From: Joyebacterum sp964521425
Lineage (GTDB): Bacteria; Joyebacterota; Joyebacteria; Joyebacterales; Joyebacteraceae
Direction: 5' to 3'
DNA length: 47,073 nucleotides
NCBI GenBank assembly: GCA_964521425.1
Contig: CAZFRO010000019.1
Location: 1-47,073, forward strand
The position numbers and the translations under genes are program-made. The notes under the pieces are model-generated. The model was not told the origin of the DNA. It saw only the letters and a list, made by a program, of their open reading frames with translations, and made no database searches. Of the stretch, positions 30,922 to 40,029 are shown one piece after another (the stretch's first letter is position 1; every line of letters begins with the position of its first letter).

Positions 30922-31905
30922 GTGAAGCGGAGTGAGTTCAAGACGAAGACAGTAGCAGAGCTCAAGGCGGAGGCACGTTCCCTCGGGTTGGTTGGCTATT
31001 CAACGCTGCGGCGAGATGGACTTGTCGATCTCCTCGTGCGTTCCACAGCACCTCCGAGGAAGCGGAAGCCGGCGCGTGGCGGCAAGGCTCCGGACAGGAC
31101 GCGTGGAGCGACCGGGAAGCCGCGCAAGGCTGCGGCCAAGTCGGCCGCGAAGCGCGCCCCGAAGAAGAAGAGCACCTCGAAGGCCGAGTCTCGCGCCAAG
31201 GTCGTCACGAAGCGGGCGAAGCCGAAGGCCACTGCGACGTCCAAGGGTCGGGCAAAGCCGAAGGGTCGGGCAAAGCCGAAGGGTCGGGCGAAGCGCGAGG
31301 AGCGGCTTCTCTCCCCACGGACCCGGCGCGCCTTCTCACTCAAACACGCGAACAGCTCGCAGCAGAGAGTCACCGCAGCCAAGTACTACATCGGCGCGGA
31401 AGATACTCCCGAGCTTGATGGGTCTTTCGTTCTGCCACAGGGATACGGTGAAGATGCCATCACGTTGATGATCCGCGACCCCTACTGGCTCTACGCATAC
31501 TGGGAACTCACACAGGAGCGTGGGCGAGAGCTCAAGGACATCCTCGGCGAGGACGAGTTCACAACAAGCAGGCTCGTGCTGAGGGTCTACGATGTCACGG
31601 GAACTGACTTGAGTGCGCCCATCGAGCACTACGACATCGATGTCTCCTCGGAGGCGCGCAACTGGTACGTCAATGTGCTGCGTGTGGAGCGTGACTACTC
31701 GGTGGATGTCGGAGTCATCGCCCCGGACGGGTCGTTTCTTGTCATCGCTCGGTCCAACAGAGTATCGCTTCCACCGATCGGGCCCTCGTCTGTGATCGAC
31801 GAGGAGTGGGTCACGGTTGACGCGCTGGGACATATCTATCAGCAGGCCAAGGAGCCACCGACGCCCGAGTCAAGCGGGTGGGGGCACGGTAGCGGCAAGC
31901 GGTGA
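30922..31905 (+). CDS. DUF4912 protein with basic N-terminal linker
   Basis: 327 aa. An N-terminal Rho_N/SAP-like helix pair (TVAELKAEARSLGLVGYSTLRRDGLVDLLV) may bind nucleic acid. A long Lys/Ala/Arg linker includes three 18-bp direct repeats encoding KGRAKP (31243-31296). DUF4912 follows (YGEDAITLMIRDPYWLYAYWELT...RLVLRVYDVTG), a beta domain thought to bind glucan, which in other genomes sits beside GH57 branching enzymes as here. GTG 30922 has GGAG 7 nt upstream; GTG 30895 is possible. Confidence 0.8.
   Translation: MKRSEFKTKTVAELKAEARSLGLVGYSTLRRDGLVDLLVRSTAPPRKRKPARGGKAPDRTRGATGKPRKAAAKSAAKRAPKKKSTSKAESRAKVVTKRAKPKATATSKGRAKPKGRAKPKGRAKREERLLSPRTRRAFSLKHANSSQQRVTAAKYYIGAEDTPELDGSFVLPQGYGEDAITLMIRDPYWLYAYWELTQERGRELKDILGEDEFTTSRLVLRVYDVTGTDLSAPIEHYDIDVSSEARNWYVNVLRVERDYSVDVGVIAPDGSFLVIARSNRVSLPPIGPSSVIDEEWVTVDALGHIYQQAKEPPTPESSGWGHGSGKR
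31243..31296 (+). repeat. Three 18-bp direct repeats in DUF4912
   Basis: AAGGGTCGGGCAAAGCCG at 31243 and 31261 is identical; the third copy, starting 31279, has diverged at its 3' end. They encode KGRAKP units of the basic linker. Such in-frame repeats can change linker length by slippage. Confidence 0.9.
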
Positions 31906-31988
31906 TTCTGTCCCGCTTCCAGCGGGGTCGCCCTCACAGCGAGCCGGTGCGATACTCCGATCCCCCGCATAACGCATGAGGAAACAGC

Positions 31989-33599
31989 ATGGAGAAGGGC
32001 TATTTCAGCCTCGTCCTGCACGCGCATCTGCCATACGTGCGGCATCCGGAGTACAAGAGCTTCCTTGAGGAGTACTGGCTCTTCGAGGCCATAACCGAGA
32101 CGTACATTCCGATCATCCAGGCGTTTCAGCGTCTCACGGATGACGGTGTTGATTTCCGGCTGACGATCTCCATGAGCCCGCCACTCGTAGCGATGCTGCA
32201 GGACCCGCTGCTCCAGGAGCGTTACCTCACACACATCACCGGTCTCATCGAGCTGACCGAGAAGGAGATGGATCGAACGAAGAACGATCCTGTGCTCTTC
32301 CGGCTCTCGGAGATGTACCACGGGCTCTTCTCGGACTGCAAACGAACCTACGCCGACGAGTACGGCCTCGATATCGTCAGCGCGTTTCGGACGTTCAGGG
32401 ACGCCGGCAAGATCGACATCACGACATGCGGAGCGACCCACGGGTTCCTGCCGCTGATGTCGGATCATCCGGCCTCGGTACGAGCACAGATCCGCATCGC
32501 CGCGGAGAGCCACGAACATGCACTGGGAGTCCGCCCGGATGGAATCTGGCTTCCTGAGTGCGGTTACTTCCCCGGCGTGGACAAGTACCTCGCAGAAGAG
32601 GGCATTCGCTACACCTTCGTGGACTCCCACGGTGTGCTTCACGCAGATCCCAGGCCCAAGTACGGGACGTACGCACCGGTAGCCACACCGGCGGGCGTTG
32701 CCGTCTTCGGCCGTGACATCGAGTCGTCGAAGCAGGTCTGGAGTGCTGAGGAAGGCTATCCGGGCGATGTCGTCTACAGAGATTTCTACCGCGACTACAC
32801 GTACGAGCTGGACTACGAGTACGTGAGGCCGTATCTCGGCCCCGATGGCTTCCGCAAAATGCTTGGTCTCAAGTACCATCGCATCTCCGGCAAAGATGTC
32901 GCGCTGGCTGACAAGGAGTTCTACGATCCGGACGTTGCACGCAGTCGCGCGATCGAGCACGCCGCGAATTTCGTGTTCAACAGGGAGCGGCAGTTCGAGC
33001 ATCTGAACGACATCCTCGGAAGGAAGCCATTCATCGTGGCTCCTTACGATGCCGAGCTCTTTGGACACTGGTGGTTCGAGGGACCGATCTGGCTTGAGGA
33101 ACTCCTGAGGAAGCTGGATGAGATCAAGGGTCCCGTACAGGCCGCGACGCCGATGGACTTCCTGAACTCGGGAGAGGCGATGCAGACCGCAGATCCGCAT
33201 CTCTCAAGTTGGGGGTACAGGGGCTACTGTGAGGTCTGGCTGAACTCGACGAACGACTACGTCTACCCGCATCTCCACAGTGCATCGAAGAGAATGACGG
33301 AGCTGGCCAAGGCCTACCCGAACGCCGAGGGCTTAAGGCGCAGGGCTCTCAATCAGGCGGCACGGGAACTCCTGCTCGCGCAGTCAAGCGACTGGGCATT
33401 CATCATGAAGACGGGTACAATGACCGAGTACGCGCACAAGCGGACACGGGATCATATCTCGCGATTCACGAAGCTCTACGAGGCCCTGAAGAGCAGCACT
33501 GTAGATGAGAAGTGGCTATCGGAGATCGAGTGGCGCGACAAAATCTTCCCAGAGATCGATTACTCGGTCTACGCAGAGGACCAGCCACCCCAGGGATGA
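31989..33599 (+). CDS. GH57 1,4-alpha-glucan branching enzyme
   Basis: 536 aa. Forms alpha-1,6 branches in glycogen-like glucan. It has the GH57 start GYFSLVLHAHLPYVRHPEY, the nucleophile Glu in WLPECGYFPG, the acid Asp in YDAELFGHWWFEGP, and the C-terminal DUF1957 helices (ALNQAARELLLAQSSDWAFI). Length and motifs match the TK1436/TTHA1902 branching-enzyme class. ATG 31989 has AGGAAAC before it. It lies between DUF4912 and a second GH57, a common glycogen-metabolism trio. Confidence 0.92.
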   Translation: MEKGYFSLVLHAHLPYVRHPEYKSFLEEYWLFEAITETYIPIIQAFQRLTDDGVDFRLTISMSPPLVAMLQDPLLQERYLTHITGLIELTEKEMDRTKNDPVLFRLSEMYHGLFSDCKRTYADEYGLDIVSAFRTFRDAGKIDITTCGATHGFLPLMSDHPASVRAQIRIAAESHEHALGVRPDGIWLPECGYFPGVDKYLAEEGIRYTFVDSHGVLHADPRPKYGTYAPVATPAGVAVFGRDIESSKQVWSAEEGYPGDVVYRDFYRDYTYELDYEYVRPYLGPDGFRKMLGLKYHRISGKDVALADKEFYDPDVARSRAIEHAANFVFNRERQFEHLNDILGRKPFIVAPYDAELFGHWWFEGPIWLEELLRKLDEIKGPVQAATPMDFLNSGEAMQTADPHLSSWGYRGYCEVWLNSTNDYVYPHLHSASKRMTELAKAYPNAEGLRRRALNQAARELLLAQSSDWAFIMKTGTMTEYAHKRTRDHISRFTKLYEALKSSTVDEKWLSEIEWRDKIFPEIDYSVYAEDQPPQG

Positions 33600-33630
33600 T
33601 GCTTGCCGGGGGCATTCTTACGGAGCAGAC

Positions 33631-35613
33631 ATGGCCGGCGACAAACTCCCGATCGCAATACTCTGGCACCAGCACCAGCCTTTCTACCGCGCGAGGTGGG
33701 ATGGGGACCCCCGAGGGTCGTACGTCCTTCCTTGGGTCCGCCTGCACGCCATCAGGGACTACTACTCGATGGCGGCTCTCGTCGGTGAATTCCCCGACGT
33801 CCACGTCACGGTCAACCTCGTCCCTTCACTGATCCTCCAGTTGGAGGATTACGTCGAGAACGGCGCGACCGACCTCCTGCAGGAACTGTCAATCAAGCCC
33901 GTGGAGAAGCTCTCCGGAGCGGAGCGCGATTTCATCGTCGCTCGTTTCTTCGATGCGAACTGGGAGAACGAGATAACCGTCCATGCCGGTTACGCCAGGC
34001 TGCTCCATATGCGTAGGGCGGGCAGGCACTTCGCGGACCAGGATATCACCGATCTCAGGATGTGGTTCAACCTCGCGTGGTTCACCGCGGAGGCGCAGCA
34101 CGGTCCCGTTGATCTTCCGGATGGCTCGACGGTCGATGTGAGCGACTTCATAAAGAAGGGAAACGGCTTCACGGTTGATGACATAGCCGCCGTTCTGGAC
34201 GAACAGCTCAAACTGATGCGAAGCGTCGTCCCGATTCACAAACAGCTCATGGAGGCGGGGCAGCTCGAGATCTGCGTGACCCCGTTCTACCATCCGATCC
34301 TCCCGCTTGTGGCCGACAGCGATCTGGCGACGATAGATGCAGAGGGGGCGATGCTGCCTCACCGCTTCTCGCGGCCCGAGGACGCGCGCGCCCAGATAGA
34401 GAAGGCGATTCAGTTCTACGAGGAACGCTTTGGGCGACCGCCGAGGGGCATGTGGCCGTCCGAGGGTTCAGTTGGACAGCACGTGGCGCAGCTCTTTGTG
34501 GATGCCGGGCTCAGCTGGATAGCGACCGACCAGGGCGTGCTCGCGCGCTCAGGCAAGTGGGGCTACAACACGGCCGATCCGGAGGTCCTAGCCCGCGCGT
34601 ACCGCATCGGTGAAGAGGAGAAGAGCGTGAGTGCCTTCTTCCGCCACACGCAGCTCTCCGACGACATCGGATTCGCTCTTCAGGGATACGCGGACTACGA
34701 TCGTGCTGCCGACGACTACCTGATGTGGATCAAGGACGGATACGCGCGCATCATCGACGATCGTGGCGAGCACATCCTCTCGATCATCCTGGACGGTGAG
34801 AATGCCTGGGGGTCGTACCGCAATAGGGGAACGGCGTTCCTGCGAGAGCTCTACAAACGACTCGCTGATGACCCTGACCTCGTCTCTGTGACGTTTTCCG
34901 AGTTCATCGATGGGAACGAGTCGCGCGGGATACGTCCACATCCAACCGAGTCGCGGGAGCTCGTGTCTCCGCTCTATTGCGCGAGCTGGATCGATGAGAT
35001 GGGCTCCGACCCGGGCAACGACCTCAATATCTGGATAGGCTCACCGCAGGAGAACCGGGCCTGGGAGCTTCTCGGGAAGGTGCGCGATCACATGGAGGAG
35101 TTGGGTGCGACACCTGAAAGCCATCCCGACGCCTACGAGTCGATCTACCGTGCGGAGGGCAGCGACTGGTTCTGGTGGTTCGGCGACGATTTCGTGCAGC
35201 CGACGGGCGGGGAACTTGTCTTCGACTACCTGTTCCGCGAGCATCTCAAGGACGTCTATCGTCAGCTTGGCGAGGAGCCTCCTGCAGAGCTTGACTCCCC
35301 GATAGCCCTCGACATCGTTATCTGGACGCCGACCGACCCCGCGGTCTCCGTGGGAGCGGATCAGGTCCTGAGAATAGTGCTCGACCATCCCGGGACGATT
35401 CGTTGGACCAAGAACGAGTGGGCGAGGTTCGCCGAAGTGGTCCTGGTACCGGCCGGGGATGTGATGTCAAACCGGATCGGCTATGTTGCGACCATCGGGC
35501 CGTTTGGTGGCGGCTCCTCGGCCGTCGAGTTCCATCTCGTCGAAGACGCAGATGGAGCTTCCGGGCAGAAGGATGGCGGGACGGTCCTCCACCGCGTCCC
35601 GGTTGAGGACTAG
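33631..35613 (+). CDS. GH57 family glycoside hydrolase (amylase/pullulanase type)
   Basis: 660 aa. The GH57 core starts IAILWHQHQPFY. Catalytic blocks: GMWPSEGSVGQHV (nucleophile Glu) and ILDGENAWG (acid Asp); a later WFWWFGDDF motif is typical of the alpha-amylase/amylopullulanase branch. The C-terminal ~100 residues are beta-rich. ATG 33631 has CGGAG 5 nt upstream. Likely degrades or debranches alpha-glucan. Its stop is immediately followed by the TamB start. Confidence 0.9.
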   Translation: MAGDKLPIAILWHQHQPFYRARWDGDPRGSYVLPWVRLHAIRDYYSMAALVGEFPDVHVTVNLVPSLILQLEDYVENGATDLLQELSIKPVEKLSGAERDFIVARFFDANWENEITVHAGYARLLHMRRAGRHFADQDITDLRMWFNLAWFTAEAQHGPVDLPDGSTVDVSDFIKKGNGFTVDDIAAVLDEQLKLMRSVVPIHKQLMEAGQLEICVTPFYHPILPLVADSDLATIDAEGAMLPHRFSRPEDARAQIEKAIQFYEERFGRPPRGMWPSEGSVGQHVAQLFVDAGLSWIATDQGVLARSGKWGYNTADPEVLARAYRIGEEEKSVSAFFRHTQLSDDIGFALQGYADYDRAADDYLMWIKDGYARIIDDRGEHILSIILDGENAWGSYRNRGTAFLRELYKRLADDPDLVSVTFSEFIDGNESRGIRPHPTESRELVSPLYCASWIDEMGSDPGNDLNIWIGSPQENRAWELLGKVRDHMEELGATPESHPDAYESIYRAEGSDWFWWFGDDFVQPTGGELVFDYLFREHLKDVYRQLGEEPPAELDSPIALDIVIWTPTDPAVSVGADQVLRIVLDHPGTIRWTKNEWARFAEVVLVPAGDVMSNRIGYVATIGPFGGGSSAVEFHLVEDADGASGQKDGGTVLHRVPVED

Positions 35614-38600
35614 GTGCGAGCCGGCCTCAAAACGCTTCTCATCATCATCGCTGTCATTGTTGTTGTCACCGTCGCCATGACGATGACGCCGCTCGGTTGG
35701 TCGTTGGCGCGATCATTCATCGAGCGTCAGATAGTCGGTGACAGCGATCTCGCTCTCACCATCGGCTCCCTCCGCGGGAACCTCCTCACACACGCAACTC
35801 TTGAGAGTATCACGCTGACCGCACCCGACGTCGGTGTCATCCTCTCAGTCGATGAACTTGCTCTTGAATACAGTCTCCCCGCTCTTGTGGGAGGCCGAAC
35901 CGTGTCGTCCGACATTTCTATTGCGGACGCTCATTTCCTCGTGGAGATGGGGGAGGACGGTCGCCCGGCCGGGTGGTCGATGCTCGCACGGGGAGAAGAG
36001 CGCGAGGACGATGAGGGAATGGGTCTTGGAATCTCCATCAACATTGAAGCCTCCGATCTGTCAGGGATGATCGTCTCTGAGGCTCGTGGGTACGACATCA
36101 ATCTTCGCGGTGTCGATGCCGATGCCGGCATCGAGATGGGCCCAAGCTCGACGGCCGATTCAAGTGTGGAGATAGGCTCCGCCGCCACGGCCGATGCGGA
36201 GGCCCTTGAGCATTTCGAGATGGCGCTCGTCGGCAGCACAAGTCTGGTGCTTCCCACGATGCTCTCTCCGGTCGACGCGGTACTGTCGTGCGTGATATCG
36301 GGCGACAGGTCGAGTGTCGTGGCGGAACTCGACCTTGAATCCGCTGCAATCGCAATTGGGGCCTCGGGTGGCGTGCGCGTCGGCGATTCTATGCTCGAAG
36401 GAATCGCCATCGAGTCCTCCGCGGAACTCGAGACCCTCGCTCTCATCTTGGGATGGGAAAATATGAGCGGTGGCGTTCACATCACGGGCAGTATCGATGG
36501 CCCGTTCGGATCCCCTGCGTGGGAGGCCAAGCTCACCTCCGGTGGAGCCGTCGTTCATGGAGTGGAGATAGAGCGGCTGGATTCGTGGCTCTTGGGCGAA
36601 GAACGCTCCATTGAGATCGAGAGGATAAGCGCCTCAGCCTTCGGGGGAGAGATCGAGGGAACTCTAGCCCTGACGATGCCGGGGCCGTCCGCAGACGGAC
36701 TCTGGATCGATGCGCACATCGAGGCGACGGGAATCGATCTCAAGAACGCGAGCGATCATCTCCTCCCTCAGACGATTCTTGGTCTAGCCTCCATCGATGC
36801 GCGTCTGGCAATGAACCCCGCCGATCTTGCGACCATCTCCGGAGACTTCGACTGCGGTGTCATCGGGCTCAAGGTACGCGACACCGATCTTGGAGATATC
36901 GACCTGTCCGGCGACGCGTCCGGCGGTGAGTTCACCCTGTGGGGCAACTGCTGTGATGCCTCGCTCACGGCCGCCGGAGGGCTTTCCGCAAGGGGTGTCT
37001 CCGCCGCCGACCTTACAGTAGAGGTTTCGGACCTTGCCATGACCGCTGCCGAGTTCGGGACCAGCGATATCATGGGGGCGGCCACCGGTTCAGTTCATCT
37101 TGATGGACTGGGCGACACGCTTCGCTATGAAGGAACCATCGACCTGCGCGGGATCGAGACGCCGCGCCTCGTCGTTGGAGATGGCCACACGGCATTCTCG
37201 GGTGATCTTGCTCGTGCAGAGGCTGAGTTTGATGTACTCGGCGGCACGCTTGTCGGTGACGCTTCTCTCGTGTTTGGTGAGGCGTACCGCGTCGCGTGCG
37301 CGTTTGATTCGATGTCGCTCTCGGGGGATGTCGTCGCAGGCTCCGCGGGAGTGCTCGATCTGTCCGGACGGATAACCGGGACGGCCGTCATCACGGGGGA
37401 TCTTGTTGCGTCCGGGCGCGGTGGTACCAGAGATGGTAGTACCGGGACCGGTGCGGATGCAGACAGCCGCGCTGCACGGCGGGCGGCATTCACCGTCAAT
37501 GGCGGCGTCGAGGCGCTTTCACTCTCTGTGTCCGACGAGGACATAGAACTCACAAGCCCCATGACATTCGCGGCTCGTCCAGGCTCACTCTTCATCACGG
37601 AGACGCAGTTCGTCGGTGATTTCGGCCGCCTCTCGCTTGGAGGCGTGTTTGACTCCGATGGAGAGAGCCTCCTCACCGGCGGTCTCGACAGTCTGAACAT
37701 CGCGGCGGCCATGCGGCTGGCGTCGGAGGGGGCCAGCCTCCCGGACGTGCGCGGTATTGCCACCGGGCAGGTTGTGATCGAGGGTCGCGCCGATGACCTC
37801 GGCGCCTCCGCTGACCTTCGGCTGGAAGATCTGATAGTGGAGGGGCTTTTCCTAGGCTCTGTCTCGCTCGATGCTGAGACCGCTTCCGACGATCTTCTCT
37901 TTGACGTAGAGGCGAGAAGCCCGTTCGGGGGAAAGATAGCGGCAAACGGGAGCTTCCCATATGTCGATGTCCCCGGCGGTTCCATCACACTTGATCCATC
38001 GCGCGAGTTCGCAGTCACCGCCGTCTGTTCAAGCTATGCGCTTGAGGGCGGGGTCGCGTTTGTTCCCACACTTCGAGGACGGAAGAGACTGAAAGCCAGT
38101 GGGTCGCTACTTCTCGTCGGCCGCGCCGATTCCGTGTCGAGTCTGAACGGCGCTGGCAGGTTTGACGAGCTGTCCGCGACACTCGATGTCGTCACGTTCT
38201 CTCTCGTTGATACGTTTGAGTTCACGGTGGCCGGCGGAGATCTTGATCTTCACGATCTCGATGTGGAAATCACACGACTGAGAGCCATCGGAAGGGAAGT
38301 GGGCGGTAGGATCGATGTGTTCGGAGGCGTAGGGAGCAGTGGTGACATCAGGCTGTCAGCTCGCACGTTCGGGCTCAAGGTTGGGCACGTCTCGAGGGCC
38401 TTCCTGCCCGGCAGGCAAGCACCCGTGCTGGGCGACCTCGATCTCGTCGCCGGGATCACCGGCAGCATCGACAACCCCACAGTCGAGTTTGCGTGGGAAC
38501 TCAGTAGTCCGCGCATCTACGGGTTCGGGTTCGACGGGTTCAGGGGAAACGCCTCACTCACACGCGAATACGCCGATCTCGGTCACGCAGAGCTGACGGC

Positions 38601-40029
38601 GGGCGATGAGACGATCACCTTCGGCGGACGCGTCCCGCTTGGGCAGGGAGGTGCCCGGCCCGGCTTCGAGCCAGCCCCGTCGGGGCTGGATGAGCCGACC
38701 GTCCAGGAAGAGCCCGCTGCCCTGGACGCGTGGATTGCCGCCGACGGATTCGATCTCGGCGCCATCGGTCCGTTGCCGGAGGGAATGACGGAATTCGAAG
38801 GAGACTTGAACATCGACATGCGATTGACCGGCTCGGCTGAGTCACCGGTCCCTACCGGCTCGCTCATGGTGTCGGCGTGCGAGATCGACGGTTACGATCT
38901 GAAGGACCCGCTCCACGACATCGAGCTCAGAATGACCGCGGCCGAGGGTATGGCCGTGCTTGAGCGCGCCTCTGTCGGGCTTGGGAGTGGGTCGGTTACG
39001 GCCACCGGGTTCATCGCAACCGGCGTCTCGGACGTCCCTCATTTCATGATCGACCTCGACATATCCGGCGCTGAGGTCGGGATCGAGGAGATGATGGACG
39101 CCAGATTCGGCGGTGGCCTGAGATGGGTCGGGACAACGAAAGGCTCAGCGCTTTCGGGAGAGATAGACGTGGAGAGAATGGAGCTGACACCGCGTCTGGA
39201 ACTGTCACAGCTCGTCACGCGCCGGCCCCGGCGCGTCAGTATGGTATCGACGGATGATCCACGCGCATCAGTACGTCTCGATGTCGACTTCGTCATCTCG
39301 GATCCCATACGAATCCTGGGCGATCAGGTTCGCACGGAGTTCACCGGAGGGTTCCACGTAGGTGGAAGTGCGCTTGTTCCGGCGCCGTCGGGTGGCGTTT
39401 CGGCTCCAGGCGGGACGTTCCGCTACATGAGAAACACGTTCTCTGTTGAGAGACTCGATCTCGTCTATGCGGACCCACGGCGGCGCGATCCCTATCTGGG
39501 TCTGACCGGCAACGCGATCGTGGAGAGCCGCTCGGGTGTCTCGTACGATGTAACGCTGTCGTTCGACGGCTTCCTCTCCGAGACGATGCCGGTGCTCGCA
39601 AGTTCACCACCCTTAAGCGAGCCGGATATCGCTGCGCTCCTGACGATAGGCGAAACCGTTGGTGTCATGGCTGGAGGAGGCCTGAGCGGAGATTCCGCGT
39701 CGGACAGCTTCAGCTCGCTTGCCAGGTCGGCCTTCGTCAGCAGTCTCTTCGGCATAGCAGAGAGCACCGTGGAGAGGTGGCTTCATCTCGACACCGTAAC
39801 CGTGGACAGGGAAGCGCTCGATGACGGCGATCTGGCCGGGGCGGAGGTCTCACTGGGTAAGCGCATCGGAGGCGCCTTCCGGATCGACTACGCCACAGAG
39901 CTTGGTCAATTCGCCGGACAGTCGGTCTCGGCTTCGCTCGAGCTGAGTGATGGCGTCTCGCTCGTGACCAGGGCAAGTCAGGAAGGGAACCATGCGATCG
40001 GTCTCAAGTTCCATTTCAAGTTCCGGTAG
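35614..40029 (+). CDS. tamB: TamB-like translocation/assembly module protein
   Basis: 1471 aa. A single N-terminal membrane anchor (LLIIIAVIVVVTVAMTM) is followed by a very long beta-rich AsmA/DUF490-type region of repeated strands. The C-terminal TamB domain has IRILGDQVRTEFTGGFHVGGS, GGTFRYMRNTFSVERLDLVYAD and a final beta-barrel-like EL...SLVTRASQEGN...LKFHFKF. TamB spans the periplasm and helps move lipids or proteins to the outer membrane. GTG 35614 abuts the previous stop. Overlaps the TamA-like gene by 38 nt. Confidence 0.88.
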   Translation: MRAGLKTLLIIIAVIVVVTVAMTMTPLGWSLARSFIERQIVGDSDLALTIGSLRGNLLTHATLESITLTAPDVGVILSVDELALEYSLPALVGGRTVSSDISIADAHFLVEMGEDGRPAGWSMLARGEEREDDEGMGLGISINIEASDLSGMIVSEARGYDINLRGVDADAGIEMGPSSTADSSVEIGSAATADAEALEHFEMALVGSTSLVLPTMLSPVDAVLSCVISGDRSSVVAELDLESAAIAIGASGGVRVGDSMLEGIAIESSAELETLALILGWENMSGGVHITGSIDGPFGSPAWEAKLTSGGAVVHGVEIERLDSWLLGEERSIEIERISASAFGGEIEGTLALTMPGPSADGLWIDAHIEATGIDLKNASDHLLPQTILGLASIDARLAMNPADLATISGDFDCGVIGLKVRDTDLGDIDLSGDASGGEFTLWGNCCDASLTAAGGLSARGVSAADLTVEVSDLAMTAAEFGTSDIMGAATGSVHLDGLGDTLRYEGTIDLRGIETPRLVVGDGHTAFSGDLARAEAEFDVLGGTLVGDASLVFGEAYRVACAFDSMSLSGDVVAGSAGVLDLSGRITGTAVITGDLVASGRGGTRDGSTGTGADADSRAARRAAFTVNGGVEALSLSVSDEDIELTSPMTFAARPGSLFITETQFVGDFGRLSLGGVFDSDGESLLTGGLDSLNIAAAMRLASEGASLPDVRGIATGQVVIEGRADDLGASADLRLEDLIVEGLFLGSVSLDAETASDDLLFDVEARSPFGGKIAANGSFPYVDVPGGSITLDPSREFAVTAVCSSYALEGGVAFVPTLRGRKRLKASGSLLLVGRADSVSSLNGAGRFDELSATLDVVTFSLVDTFEFTVAGGDLDLHDLDVEITRLRAIGREVGGRIDVFGGVGSSGDIRLSARTFGLKVGHVSRAFLPGRQAPVLGDLDLVAGITGSIDNPTVEFAWELSSPRIYGFGFDGFRGNASLTREYADLGHAELTAGDETITFGGRVPLGQGGARPGFEPAPSGLDEPTVQEEPAALDAWIAADGFDLGAIGPLPEGMTEFEGDLNIDMRLTGSAESPVPTGSLMVSACEIDGYDLKDPLHDIELRMTAAEGMAVLERASVGLGSGSVTATGFIATGVSDVPHFMIDLDISGAEVGIEEMMDARFGGGLRWVGTTKGSALSGEIDVERMELTPRLELSQLVTRRPRRVSMVSTDDPRASVRLDVDFVISDPIRILGDQVRTEFTGGFHVGGSALVPAPSGGVSAPGGTFRYMRNTFSVERLDLVYADPRRRDPYLGLTGNAIVESRSGVSYDVTLSFDGFLSETMPVLASSPPLSEPDIAALLTIGETVGVMAGGGLSGDSASDSFSSLARSAFVSSLFGIAESTVERWLHLDTVTVDREALDDGDLAGAEVSLGKRIGGAFRIDYATELGQFAGQSVSASLELSDGVSLVTRASQEGNHAIGLKFHFKFR

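Noticed and set aside
36555..39767. Several long antisense frames under tamB
   Set aside because: They are Ser/Pro/Arg-rich mirror translations of the TamB beta repeats, with no start signals or families.
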